NCBI GenBank assembly: GCA_964566895.1 | Contig: CAZMJP010000018.1 | Span: 1-11,675, forward strand | DNA length: 11,675 nucleotides | Direction of reading: 5' to 3' | Origin: CAZMJP01 sp964566895 | Lineage (GTDB): Bacteria > Patescibacteriota > Patescibacteriia > UBA2591 > UBA6264 | Shown: piece by piece, positions 6,266-11,675 of the stretch | Numbering within the stretch: the first letter of the stretch is position 1 | Layout: every line of letters begins with the position of its first letter | Position numbers and translations under genes: made by a program | The notes under the pieces: generated by a model | Seen by the model: the letters and a program-made list of their open reading frames with translations, nothing else | The model's database searches: none | What the model was told of the DNA's origin: nothing

Positions 6266-6291
6266 AAATCGTGCTTAAAAACGATTTTTTT
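6266..6291 (+). terminator. Rho-independent terminator after tRNA-Asp
   Basis: AAATCGT (6266-6272) pairs with ACGATTT (6281-6287) around an eight-base loop, and the T run extends from 6285 to 6291. The stem is AT-rich, as is usual for this genome. It closes the infC-rpmI-rplT-tRNA-Asp transcript. Confidence 0.7.
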
Positions 6292-6305
6292 ATTATATAA
6301 AAGAA

Positions 6306-6345
6306 GCCCGTCAGGACTTCAAGAAAAATAAGGTCTAAGGCGGGC
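6306..6345. other. Long imperfect hairpin in the convergent gap
   Basis: GCCCG (6306-6310) pairs with CGGGC (6341-6345). The stem continues inward through TC/GG and AGGACTT/AAGGTCT, with a two-base bulge and one mismatch, around a loop of about ten bases. On the minus strand it is followed by TTCTTTTAT, so it may be a backup terminator for the tRNA-Arg transcript. It lies between two other terminators. A structured RNA is possible, but nothing specific is recognised. Confidence 0.45.
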
Positions 6346-6372
6346 AGCCGTCTCTCTCCATAATTTTTTACT

Positions 6373-6392
6373 AAAACTGAAATCTATTTCAG
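6373..6392 (-). terminator. Probable terminator for the tRNA-Arg transcript
   Basis: On the minus strand, CTGAAAT and ATTTCAG form a perfect seven-pair arm around two bases (probably opening to a four-base loop), immediately followed by TTTT. It lies 75 bases past the tRNA-Arg 3' end. The short T run keeps the confidence moderate. Confidence 0.5.
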
Positions 6393-6467
6393 ATAAAAAT
6401 AATTCGTCTTTACCAAAACGATAAAAATGGTTAATCAGCATTTTTTAAAAAATCTTTGCGCCAAAAA

Positions 6468-6539
6468 TCCCCCCGAGAGGAATCGAACCTCTATTTCGAG
6501 ATCCGCAATCTCGTGTCCTGTCCGTTGAACGACGAGGGG
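6468..6539 (-). tRNA. tRNA-Arg with anticodon GCG, no encoded CCA
   Basis: On the minus strand, acceptor strands CCCCTCG and CGGGGGG pair over seven positions with one T-G wobble. The D arm GTTC/GGAC encloses a loop with GGA, providing the A20 typical of arginine tRNAs. The anticodon stem is CGAGA/TCTCG and loop TTGCGGA gives GCG (6504-6506). The T arm AGAGG-TTCGATT-CCTCT is canonical. Discriminator A (6468) is followed by TTT, so CCA must be added enzymatically, unlike the other three tRNAs here. GCG reads CGC and CGU directly. Bacteria normally use ACG, deaminated to ICG by TadA. It sits ten bases after the stop codon of the small membrane protein and is probably processed from its mRNA. 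Confidence 0.96.
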
Positions 6540-6549
6540 TAATAAGGCT

Positions 6550-7080
6550 TTATATCTTTAATAATCGTCCTAAACTGTCGGTCAAACTCTCCGAATCTTT
6601 GCTTAAGTCTTCAGGCAAATATTTCTTTAACGCCGCGCGGATTTCAAGGGGATTTTGTTTTTCCAAAGGCACGGAAAAATCGGAAAAAAAAGTATTTTTC
6701 AAATCGAAATAAAGCCTTTTTATTTGAGGCGGCCGATAAATAAGGTGAAAATTTTTTATTTCCGCCCATTCGTAAAATTTTTCCCCGATACTAATGCCAT
6801 CTTCTAAAATTTTGAATTCTACCTCAAGCGGCGAACGACGAACCCGTAAAACAAGAACCAGGCCGAATAAAATCAAAAAAAGGGCGAAAAGAAAATTAGC
6901 CGTGAGTATGGCATAGCAAAAAAACGCCAGTAAAAAGATAATTATTGCCGCATACCAAGACCCGCTTCTTTGATACTGGGCGTATTCGGGGAAACGCCAA
7001 TTTAAAATAAGCGTCCCATGGTCAGAAATTTTGTCTTTTCCTTCGGCAGAATTAGTCGGAGGAAAACCTTCTTTAAACAT
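6550..7080 (-). CDS. Small two-TM protein with a possible PH-like domain, function unknown
   Basis: A 176-residue protein. An N-terminal cytoplasmic-type segment with NWRFPEYAQYQRSGSWY (27-43) is followed by two closely spaced hydrophobic helices (about 43-59 and 62-78) and then a positively charged RVRRSP. The soluble remainder has beta-rich stretches (VEFKILEDGISIGEKFYEW, 87-105; FHLIYRPPQIKRLYFDLK, 111-128) and ends in a helical region rich in acidic residues. This arrangement resembles small bacterial PH-like membrane proteins. I recall similar hypothetical proteins in Parcubacteria but cannot assign a function. It lies 64 bases after the ligase-like gene, behind a hairpin, and 10 bases before tRNA-Arg. 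No good Shine-Dalgarno site is visible. Confidence 0.8.
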   Translation of the reverse strand: MFKEGFPPTNSAEGKDKISDHGTLILNWRFPEYAQYQRSGSWYAAIIIFLLAFFCYAILTANFLFALFLILFGLVLVLRVRRSPLEVEFKILEDGISIGEKFYEWAEIKNFHLIYRPPQIKRLYFDLKNTFFSDFSVPLEKQNPLEIRAALKKYLPEDLSKDSESLTDSLGRLLKI

Positions 7081-7093
7081 AAGTACTCAAACT

Positions 7094-7130
7094 AAAACCA
7101 AAAGCAAACTACGTCTGCATTCTTGGTTTT
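7094..7130. other. Long hairpin between the ligase-like gene and the two-TM gene
   Basis: AAAACCAA (7094-7101) and TTGGTTTT (7123-7130) are perfect complements. Inside them, on the minus strand, GCAGAC and GTTTGC form a further six-pair stem around loop GTA. The whole 37-base sequence folds into one near-continuous arm with small bulges. It lies in the 64-base gap in the direction of transcription, so it may stabilise the 3' end, attenuate, or terminate part of the upstream transcript. On the plus strand a T-rich tract follows it. Confidence 0.55.
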
Positions 7131-7144
7131 CTACTTTTTATTTT

Positions 7145-9415
7145 TTATAAACTTTGGGCTTTCTTAATCCAAAAATCTGCTCGCTCCGGCTCTCCCGTTG
7201 CCAAATAAAAACTTGACATCTCGGCGTAAATATATTTTAAAATTTCCGGATAAGGGGGAGAATAAACCTCAACTATAAGCAAAGCAGATTTATAATAATA
7301 GTCAATTGTTTTTTTCAAATCATTCAAGCGCCGATATATTTCACCCAAATTCAGATAAACCGGGACCATCTCGTCAACAATATTTTGGCGATGCTCGGCA
7401 TTGAGATGGGGATGATTAATATCGGGATAAAGAGAAATAGCCTTCTCGCACCTTTCAATGGCTTCGGACCATTTTCCCTCATAGATCTTCAAGTCGCACC
7501 ATTTGTTATAGATCAAAGCCGTTTGGGGCGAGAAAAAAGCCGCTCTCTGATATGATTTTTCCGCTTTAATAAAATCGCTTTCCTGTTTAGTTAGATAAGC
7601 CTTTTCTGATTCCAGCCAAGGCAACCAAATTAATGCTTCAATCGGTCTTTTACTTTGGGGAATCATTTCAATATTTTCTATGCCCAAATCAAGCCAAGTA
7701 ATCTTCTGTTTCAAATCCGGGGTCAATTCCGATGACAACTCAACCGGGGAAGAAACAAAATTAGACAGCTGATATAGGGTCAAAGCGAATTCTTGGCGGA
7801 AATAAGGGTCGTTGGGACTAAACTTAATTGCTTTCTGATGCTCTTCAATAACTTTTGACCAATCCCCTAAAAATTTGGCGTTTTGAGCTTGGAAAAAATA
7901 ATGACTGGACAAGTATAAACGAGCGTTAAAATGCCACCAACAAACCGCTAAAAGCGCCAAGAGCAAGAGAATAATTAAACTTTTTTTAGGAGTAAGCCCT
8001 TCGCCGCTTTTGGGACAGATATAGCAAGAGGATGCATCGCCTTTTTCTCCCAAATCACCAGCTAAAACGGTCACCAAAATGTTAAAAAGCCAAAAGTAAA
8101 CTAAGGTGGACATAATGTGAAAAGAAAACTGAAGAGAAACCAAATAACCAAACAAACCAGCTAGTAGGGCTAAAACCATCAATTTTAAACTATAAACCGT
8201 AAACTCGGAAGGTATTTTTTGAAAAATATATTTAAGGCCGAGGTAAAAAACACTGATAATCAAAAATAAATAACCGGCCAAACCCAAAAAACCGGCGGCT
8301 AAAAGCACATCTAAAATATCATTATGGGCGTAATCAAGATAAATATTTGGCTTTTCATAAAGAGCAAACTCGGGAGCATAATAACGGGGGAAGTTAAAAC
8401 GTTGAGTCCCCAAACCATAGCCCAAAACCGGCCTTTGTTTAATCAAATCCAAAGCCGCCCGCCAATGCATTAGCCGATAATTCCCCGCCGCTTTCAAATC
8501 AGTAAATGTTTGTAGGCGAGAAAGAAAAGGATTATAAGAAAATGAAGTTTTATTAAAACCCGACCGATTTAAAAATGCCACTAAGCCGACAAAAATAATG
8601 AAACAGAAAATTGGGATAATCATCAATTTCTTATTCTTTTGCCAAATAAAAACTATACTTAGAAATCCAACTAAAGCAATAAGCCCAATCCAAGCGCCGC
8701 GCGATTTAGTGGCAAACAAAGCCCAAAAAAGCAAAACCAACAAAATAAAAAGAAAAAAATGGAAGACGAATTTTCTTTTAGCCGATTTGGAGGAAAGTTG
8801 TAGTCTTTTTTCAACGAACAAATAAAAAATTATCGGCATTACCAATAAAAGCCACGACCCCAAAAAATTCGGCTGGCCGACCGAAGAAAAAATCCGTTTT
8901 GACAAAAACGGGTCAAAAGTCCATTCAAACGGTTCAATCCCCAAGGCCTGAATCATTCCGTAAACAACAACAAAAAAAGAACAAAGAGTAACAGTAAAAA
9001 ACAAACGAAAAATCTGTTTTCTCCCCTTTATATTTAAGATTAAAATCAGGGCGAAAACAAAAAAATGAAGCCAGGCCAAATAACCCATTCTTCTCTCCCA
9101 CGACCCCCAAAAACTGAACCAAGGGACTTGGGAAAAAACCGTTGAAACGCCCAAAATAACAATAAAAATAAAAGTCGGGATAAGATATTTAATCCTCTGC
9201 CAGAGAAACTCCCGCCCGGGCAACCCGCCAAGAACTATTTTAACCAAATAAATAAATAATAATATCTCGGTCAAAGTTTGAAATAAGATATTTTTGGGAA
9301 TTTCAAAAACATTATGCATCTCTCGGAGGAAAAAAAGAGGAACAAAAAAAATAATAGCCAGCCAACCCGCTTCTAAAGAAATGTCCAGCCAATTTTTTCT
9401 TTTGATCTCATTCAT
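7145..9415 (-). CDS. O-antigen ligase/polymerase-like membrane protein with C-terminal TPR region
   Basis: A 756-residue polytopic membrane protein. The first ~450 residues hold about a dozen hydrophobic segments. Features of the O-antigen ligase/Wzy_C family are SVGQPNFLGS (178-187), TKSRGAWIG (236-244), and the large extracytoplasmic loop with HWRAALDLIKQRPVLGYGLG and YAHND (H364) leading into the next helix. A final hydrophobic segment lies near 478-495. After it, a soluble region carries TPR-like helical pairs such as WSKVIEEHQKAIKFSPNDP and WSEAIERCEKAISLYPDIN. Family members transfer or polymerise glycans on the outer face of the membrane; the CPR substrate is unknown and could be an S-layer or surface polysaccharide. 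I chose ATG 9413-9415 because it has a GGGGG stretch nine bases before it and a promoter just upstream; the frame extends further to about 9514, overlapping that promoter. Confidence 0.85.
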   Translation of the reverse strand: MNEIKRKNWLDISLEAGWLAIIFFVPLFFLREMHNVFEIPKNILFQTLTEILLFIYLVKIVLGGLPGREFLWQRIKYLIPTFIFIVILGVSTVFSQVPWFSFWGSWERRMGYLAWLHFFVFALILILNIKGRKQIFRLFFTVTLCSFFVVVYGMIQALGIEPFEWTFDPFLSKRIFSSVGQPNFLGSWLLLVMPIIFYLFVEKRLQLSSKSAKRKFVFHFFLFILLVLLFWALFATKSRGAWIGLIALVGFLSIVFIWQKNKKLMIIPIFCFIIFVGLVAFLNRSGFNKTSFSYNPFLSRLQTFTDLKAAGNYRLMHWRAALDLIKQRPVLGYGLGTQRFNFPRYYAPEFALYEKPNIYLDYAHNDILDVLLAAGFLGLAGYLFLIISVFYLGLKYIFQKIPSEFTVYSLKLMVLALLAGLFGYLVSLQFSFHIMSTLVYFWLFNILVTVLAGDLGEKGDASSCYICPKSGEGLTPKKSLIILLLLALLAVCWWHFNARLYLSSHYFFQAQNAKFLGDWSKVIEEHQKAIKFSPNDPYFRQEFALTLYQLSNFVSSPVELSSELTPDLKQKITWLDLGIENIEMIPQSKRPIEALIWLPWLESEKAYLTKQESDFIKAEKSYQRAAFFSPQTALIYNKWCDLKIYEGKWSEAIERCEKAISLYPDINHPHLNAEHRQNIVDEMVPVYLNLGEIYRRLNDLKKTIDYYYKSALLIVEVYSPPYPEILKYIYAEMSSFYLATGEPERADFWIKKAQSL

Positions 9416-9437
9416 AAATTTCAGCCCCCGCCTAACT

Positions 9438-9466
9438 ATTTTATCAATTACCAACGTTTTTGACAA
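9438..9466 (-). promoter_or_regulatory. Promoter for the ligase-like gene
   Basis: On the minus strand, TTGTCA (9461-9466) and TAAAAT (9438-9443) are separated by 17 bases. Transcription would start near 9431, giving a leader of about 16 bases that includes the GGGGG ribosome-binding candidate (9425-9429). It follows directly on the preceding gene's terminator. This supports the internal ATG at 9415 over the longer reading frame. Confidence 0.72.
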
Positions 9467-9468
9467 TG

Positions 9469-9493
9469 AAAAAACGGATAAAAATCTTATCCG
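9469..9493 (-). terminator. Rho-independent terminator of the metallopeptidase gene
   Basis: On the minus strand, CGGATAA (9487-9493) and TTATCCG (9475-9481) form a perfect seven-pair stem with a five-base loop, followed by TTTTTT (9474-9469). It lies 28 bases after the TAG stop of the upstream gene, and only two bases separate the T run from the next -35 box. Confidence 0.88.
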
Positions 9494-9521
9494 CGTTGAA
9501 ACAGTAAAAATCAAAAAAAGA

Positions 9522-11444
9522 CTATTTATTTTTCAAAACTTTTATCAGGCGCTTCAGCCCGCTTGCTTCTTTTATTTTTCTAAGATCATTAACGTACGTT
9601 TCAACTTTTCTGGGGGTAGTGTCAGGATTTTTGTAAATATCAAGAACTTGGTTGCCAATTTTAATAATAGTTTCCAATCCTTCTTTAGCGTCAGTAATGG
9701 TCAATTTATTATTTTCAATTTTAACGACACCCGTGTTTAAAAGTTCATTTACGATTTTAACGCCGCAAAGGTGATAGTCCTCTCCCTCGGAGCCTTCTTC
9801 CCCGCCTCGAAAAACCAAATAATTAAATAAAGTTCCAATTTTGGCCATCAGTATTCCCTTAGATTCGGTCTCTGACAGTCCGGGCAATTCATTTTCAATT
9901 AATTTCATCCCCACTGCCTCGGCTTTTAATTCTTCTAAAATATTAGCCTCTGGGGACTCGCCGATTCTTTTCATTACTTTTTCATCTTCGGAAGCCAACA
10001 CCTGATGAGCCACTTCGTGTCTGGCAACTTCCAATATCGCCTGGCGAATATATTCTTGCTGGTCAATTTCTCCTTTGACAAACACTTTTTTTAATAGCGG
10101 AATTTCAATTTTTTTTGCTATATCTTCAACTGCGTTAACATGCAAAAATATCTGATTATGATAGCTTTCGGCCAGGGTTTCGGATTGAAGATTCGGCCCG
10201 AAGGCGTAAGTCTGGTCAGTGATAAATAAATCAATTTTAGCAGGTAATTGAGAAGTAATCTCTGGCTGATTATGGCGAATTTCATCCATCAAAGAATAAG
10301 CGACTTCAGTATAGACTGAGCTTTGTTTTTCTAAATCTTTCAGTTCTTGAGAACAAAACCCGAGGCGTATTTCTAAACTGACAATATTAAGAGGGGCGTC
10401 TTCTTGGGGATTAATGACTAAAGGACAACCCGATTTCAGCAGCTCGGCGTTGGTTTGATATAATCCTCGCCATTTCTCGTAAAGCTTGGTTTTATCCGTT
10501 TCTCCAGAATTATAAGTTGCCGCCATCTGCCTTAAATAATCGGGCAAGCTCCGATATGATTTCGGGAGTTTCCATTCCATAATTAATTTTTCAGTTTTAG
10601 AGGACAAAAATTCTAAATCTTTTTGAAATCTTTGAAGTTCAAAAGGAAGAACATCTTTAAAGGGAGTCGGCTGGAATCCGCCCTCTTTGCCCGGGAGGGA
10701 ATAAACGTACTTTTTGCCTATAACTCCCTCTGTTTCGCCCTCGTTTTCCTCTGTCAAAAATTTATTCAATTCGCCCTGTTTTAAATAGCCATGATCAATT
10801 AGTTTGCCGACCAAAGACGCCAAATCGTTTTGCAGCGTTAATTCAGCCCGGTTGAATTCCAAATTTTCAAAGGCTTTATCCGGCATATTTTTTAACCAGT
10901 CTTTAGAAAGGGCAATTTGAGCCAGCTGCCTTTCGGAAGAAACCATCACAATTGTTTCCCAAGCGTCTGGCAAAAATTTCTTTAATGGCTCTAAAACATC
11001 AAACTTCTTTAGCCTGATTTTTTCTTTTAGCTCATCAGGATCGCTAAGTAATTCGGTGACGTCTGAATTTTCTCTTTTAAATTCAGGCGGCAATTTTGCC
11101 AGCCACTTTTCAGTTTTTTCCTTTAATAAATCCGCAGCCGATTTTTGGTCTTCGCCGGCTTTCTCTTGCCATTTTTCATCCACGGTTTGATCAACTGAGG
11201 AAAAAAAATCTTTGGTATTTTTTAGATAATCCGGCGCTTTGGGCCAGCCGTTTATTTCAGTTGTTTCTCTTAATTTTTTTCTAATTTCCCGGCCAAAAAT
11301 CACCGAGACCGGCAGATTCTCTGACGATTTTAAAATATTCAACCTGCTTTCTCTTATTTCTTCTAATTTTTTTTCTGTTGGATTTAACATAGGCGATGGT
11401 TCTTTTGTTTTTTTATAAATATCAAAATTTTCAGGATTAAACAT
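9522..11444 (-). CDS. HExxH zinc metallopeptidase-like protein, possibly M49 (DPP III)-like
   Basis: A 640-residue protein with no signal peptide and no membrane segment, so probably cytoplasmic. HEVAH (476-480) is a zinc-binding HExxH motif preceded by the helix AILEVAR. About 25 residues later, LEELKAEAVGM (503-513) supplies a glutamate-type third ligand. The EELKAE form and the following hydrophobic helix with LFNYLVF (539-545) recall M49 dipeptidyl-peptidase-III-like proteins, but the canonical M49 motif has one extra residue (HExxxH), so the family is tentative. The first ~330 residues are charged, mostly helical and unrecognised. Substrates are unknown. The ATG at 11444 is only 22 bases from the encoded CCA of tRNA-Ser, so the two are probably one transcript and tRNA 3' processing sets the mRNA 5' end. 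M19 is a later alternative start. Confidence 0.85.
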   Translation of the reverse strand: MFNPENFDIYKKTKEPSPMLNPTEKKLEEIRESRLNILKSSENLPVSVIFGREIRKKLRETTEINGWPKAPDYLKNTKDFFSSVDQTVDEKWQEKAGEDQKSAADLLKEKTEKWLAKLPPEFKRENSDVTELLSDPDELKEKIRLKKFDVLEPLKKFLPDAWETIVMVSSERQLAQIALSKDWLKNMPDKAFENLEFNRAELTLQNDLASLVGKLIDHGYLKQGELNKFLTEENEGETEGVIGKKYVYSLPGKEGGFQPTPFKDVLPFELQRFQKDLEFLSSKTEKLIMEWKLPKSYRSLPDYLRQMAATYNSGETDKTKLYEKWRGLYQTNAELLKSGCPLVINPQEDAPLNIVSLEIRLGFCSQELKDLEKQSSVYTEVAYSLMDEIRHNQPEITSQLPAKIDLFITDQTYAFGPNLQSETLAESYHNQIFLHVNAVEDIAKKIEIPLLKKVFVKGEIDQQEYIRQAILEVARHEVAHQVLASEDEKVMKRIGESPEANILEELKAEAVGMKLIENELPGLSETESKGILMAKIGTLFNYLVFRGGEEGSEGEDYHLCGVKIVNELLNTGVVKIENNKLTITDAKEGLETIIKIGNQVLDIYKNPDTTPRKVETYVNDLRKIKEASGLKRLIKVLKNK

Positions 11445-11466
11445 ATCTTTAATTAGTAAGCTTTAC

Positions 11467-11558
11467 TGGCGGTGGGAGTGAGATTCGAACTCACGGTCGC
11501 CAGCAAAGGCGACAACGGTTTTCAAGACCGTCCCTTTAAACCACTCAGGCATCCCACC
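11467..11558 (-). tRNA. tRNA-Ser (anticodon TGA), CCA encoded
   Basis: On the minus strand, acceptor strands GGTGGGA and TCCCACC pair perfectly. The anticodon stem ACGGT/ACCGT encloses CTTGAAA, giving TGA (11522-11524). A long variable arm (GTCGCC/GGCGAC) of the class II type identifies serine. The T arm is GTGAG-TTCGAAT-CTCAC. Discriminator G is at 11470 and CCA at 11467-11469. It decodes UCA and probably UCG/UCU. A TATACT at 11617-11622 upstream may be the -10 box, but there is no good -35 box. Confidence 0.98.
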
Positions 11559-11582
11559 GTTTTTAACAGAACAAAGAGGGTG

Positions 11583-11611
11583 GGTATCCTTCGCCAAAAC
11601 TACAGAATACC
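11583..11611. repeat. 29-nt hairpin element, copy B
   Basis: GGTATCCT (11583-11590) pairs with AGAATACC (11604-11611), with the same internal C/A mismatch as copy A, around TCGCCAAAACTAC. It lies 25 bases from the 5' end of tRNA-Ser, within that tRNA's presumed leader. Together with copy C, which faces the opposite way, it makes a 91-base inverted repeat that could fold into one long arm. Confidence 0.75.
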
Positions 11612-11644
11612 AGATGAGTATAAAATTGTTTTTAAAATAACCCT

Positions 11645-11673
11645 GCCATTCCGTAGTTTTGGCGAAGGATGGC
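11645..11673. repeat. 29-nt hairpin element, copy C (inverted relative to copies A and B)
   Basis: Read on the minus strand, GCCATCCT pairs with GGAATGGC around the loop TCGCCAAAACTAC, which is identical to the loop of copy B. The outer stem differs from B (GCCAT/ATGGC against GGTAT/ATACC) while remaining fully paired. It lies two bases from the window edge, so its neighbour is not visible. Confidence 0.75.
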
Positions 11674-11675
11674 GG

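Noticed and set aside
6048..6278. 76-codon plus-strand ORF across the end of rplT and tRNA-Asp
   Set aside because: It reads out of frame through rplT, the complete tRNA-Asp and hairpin copy A; its sequence is a translation of tRNA bases.
6306..6345. SRP (4.5S) RNA, suggested by the stretch GTCAGGAC
   Set aside because: The conserved GGAAG tetraloop region and AGCAG side are missing and the loop is AT-rich; the resemblance is a few bases only.
8598..9231. Short ORFs inside the ligase-like gene (75, 62 and 61 codons)
   Set aside because: They are alternative frames of a membrane-protein gene, where low-complexity hydrophobic composition keeps frames open.
9416..9514. Longer N-terminus for the ligase-like protein (33 extra residues)
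   Set aside because: The extension runs through a strong promoter and a terminator, lacks a good start context, and is not hydrophobic like a first segment.
9294..9740. 148-codon plus-strand ORF
   Set aside because: It is antisense to the starts and ends of two well-supported genes and crosses their promoter and terminator.
11096..11284. 62-codon plus-strand ORF inside the metallopeptidase gene
   Set aside because: Antisense shadow with no recognisable features.
1..11675. UGA recoding as in some CPR lineages (Gracilibacteria/Absconditabacteria)
   Set aside because: All the genes are intact under the standard reading with TAA or TAG stops. None needs TGA as sense, although none ends in TGA either, so the test is limited.
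1..11675. CRISPR array, defence island or toxin-antitoxin pair
   Set aside because: No regularly spaced repeats and no recognisable cas, toxin or antitoxin genes; the content is mostly housekeeping translation genes.

Overview
The window looks like a chromosomal segment from a Patescibacteria/CPR bacterium, most likely Parcubacteria-like. This is an inference from gene content and style. The DNA is AT-rich with very short intergenic gaps. Several starts have no clear Shine-Dalgarno site, ribosomal proteins S12 and L35 are divergent, and most of the gene content is translation machinery. The accessory membrane and peptidase proteins are of a kind I associate with this group. No taxonomic marker was compared with a database.

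Layout from left to right. Positions 1-158 hold the tail of a reading frame entering from outside the window, possibly the C-terminus of a serine recombinase, containing a GC-rich hairpin and ending inside tRNA-Pro(GGG) (minus strand). Next is rpmB (L28, minus), which is divergent from an M50/site-2-protease-like membrane protease (plus). The str-type cluster rpsL-rpsG-fusA follows, behind a strong promoter. Then come a complete one-piece tmRNA gene (ssrA) with its own promoter, and infC-rpmI-rplT, whose 3' end overlaps tRNA-Asp(GTC). The plus-strand block ends at a terminator near 6290.

From about 6300 onward everything is on the minus strand. In transcription order (right to left) it runs: tRNA-Ser(TGA), a 640-residue HExxH metallopeptidase-like protein (possibly M49-like), a terminator directly abutting a promoter, an O-antigen-ligase-like polytopic protein with a C-terminal TPR region, a small two-TM protein, and tRNA-Arg with the unusual anticodon GCG. 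Hairpins in the convergent gap 6292-6467 can stop this transcript.

How the parts work together: S12, S7, EF-G, IF3, L28, L35, L20, tmRNA and four tRNAs are all ribosome or decoding components. The M50 protease, the ligase-like protein and the small two-TM protein act at the cell envelope. I found no CRISPR array, defence island or obvious new multi-gene system.

The observations most worth a second look are these. (1) tRNA-Arg carries GCG instead of the ACG usual in bacteria. (2) A 29-nt hairpin element occurs three times next to tRNA genes, with compensatory changes in its stem. (3) The rplT stop codon lies inside tRNA-Asp. (4) infC has a forced TTG start directly after a tiny leader ORF. 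(5) The rpmB leader carries two near-identical 17-bp repeats spaced 21 bp apart.
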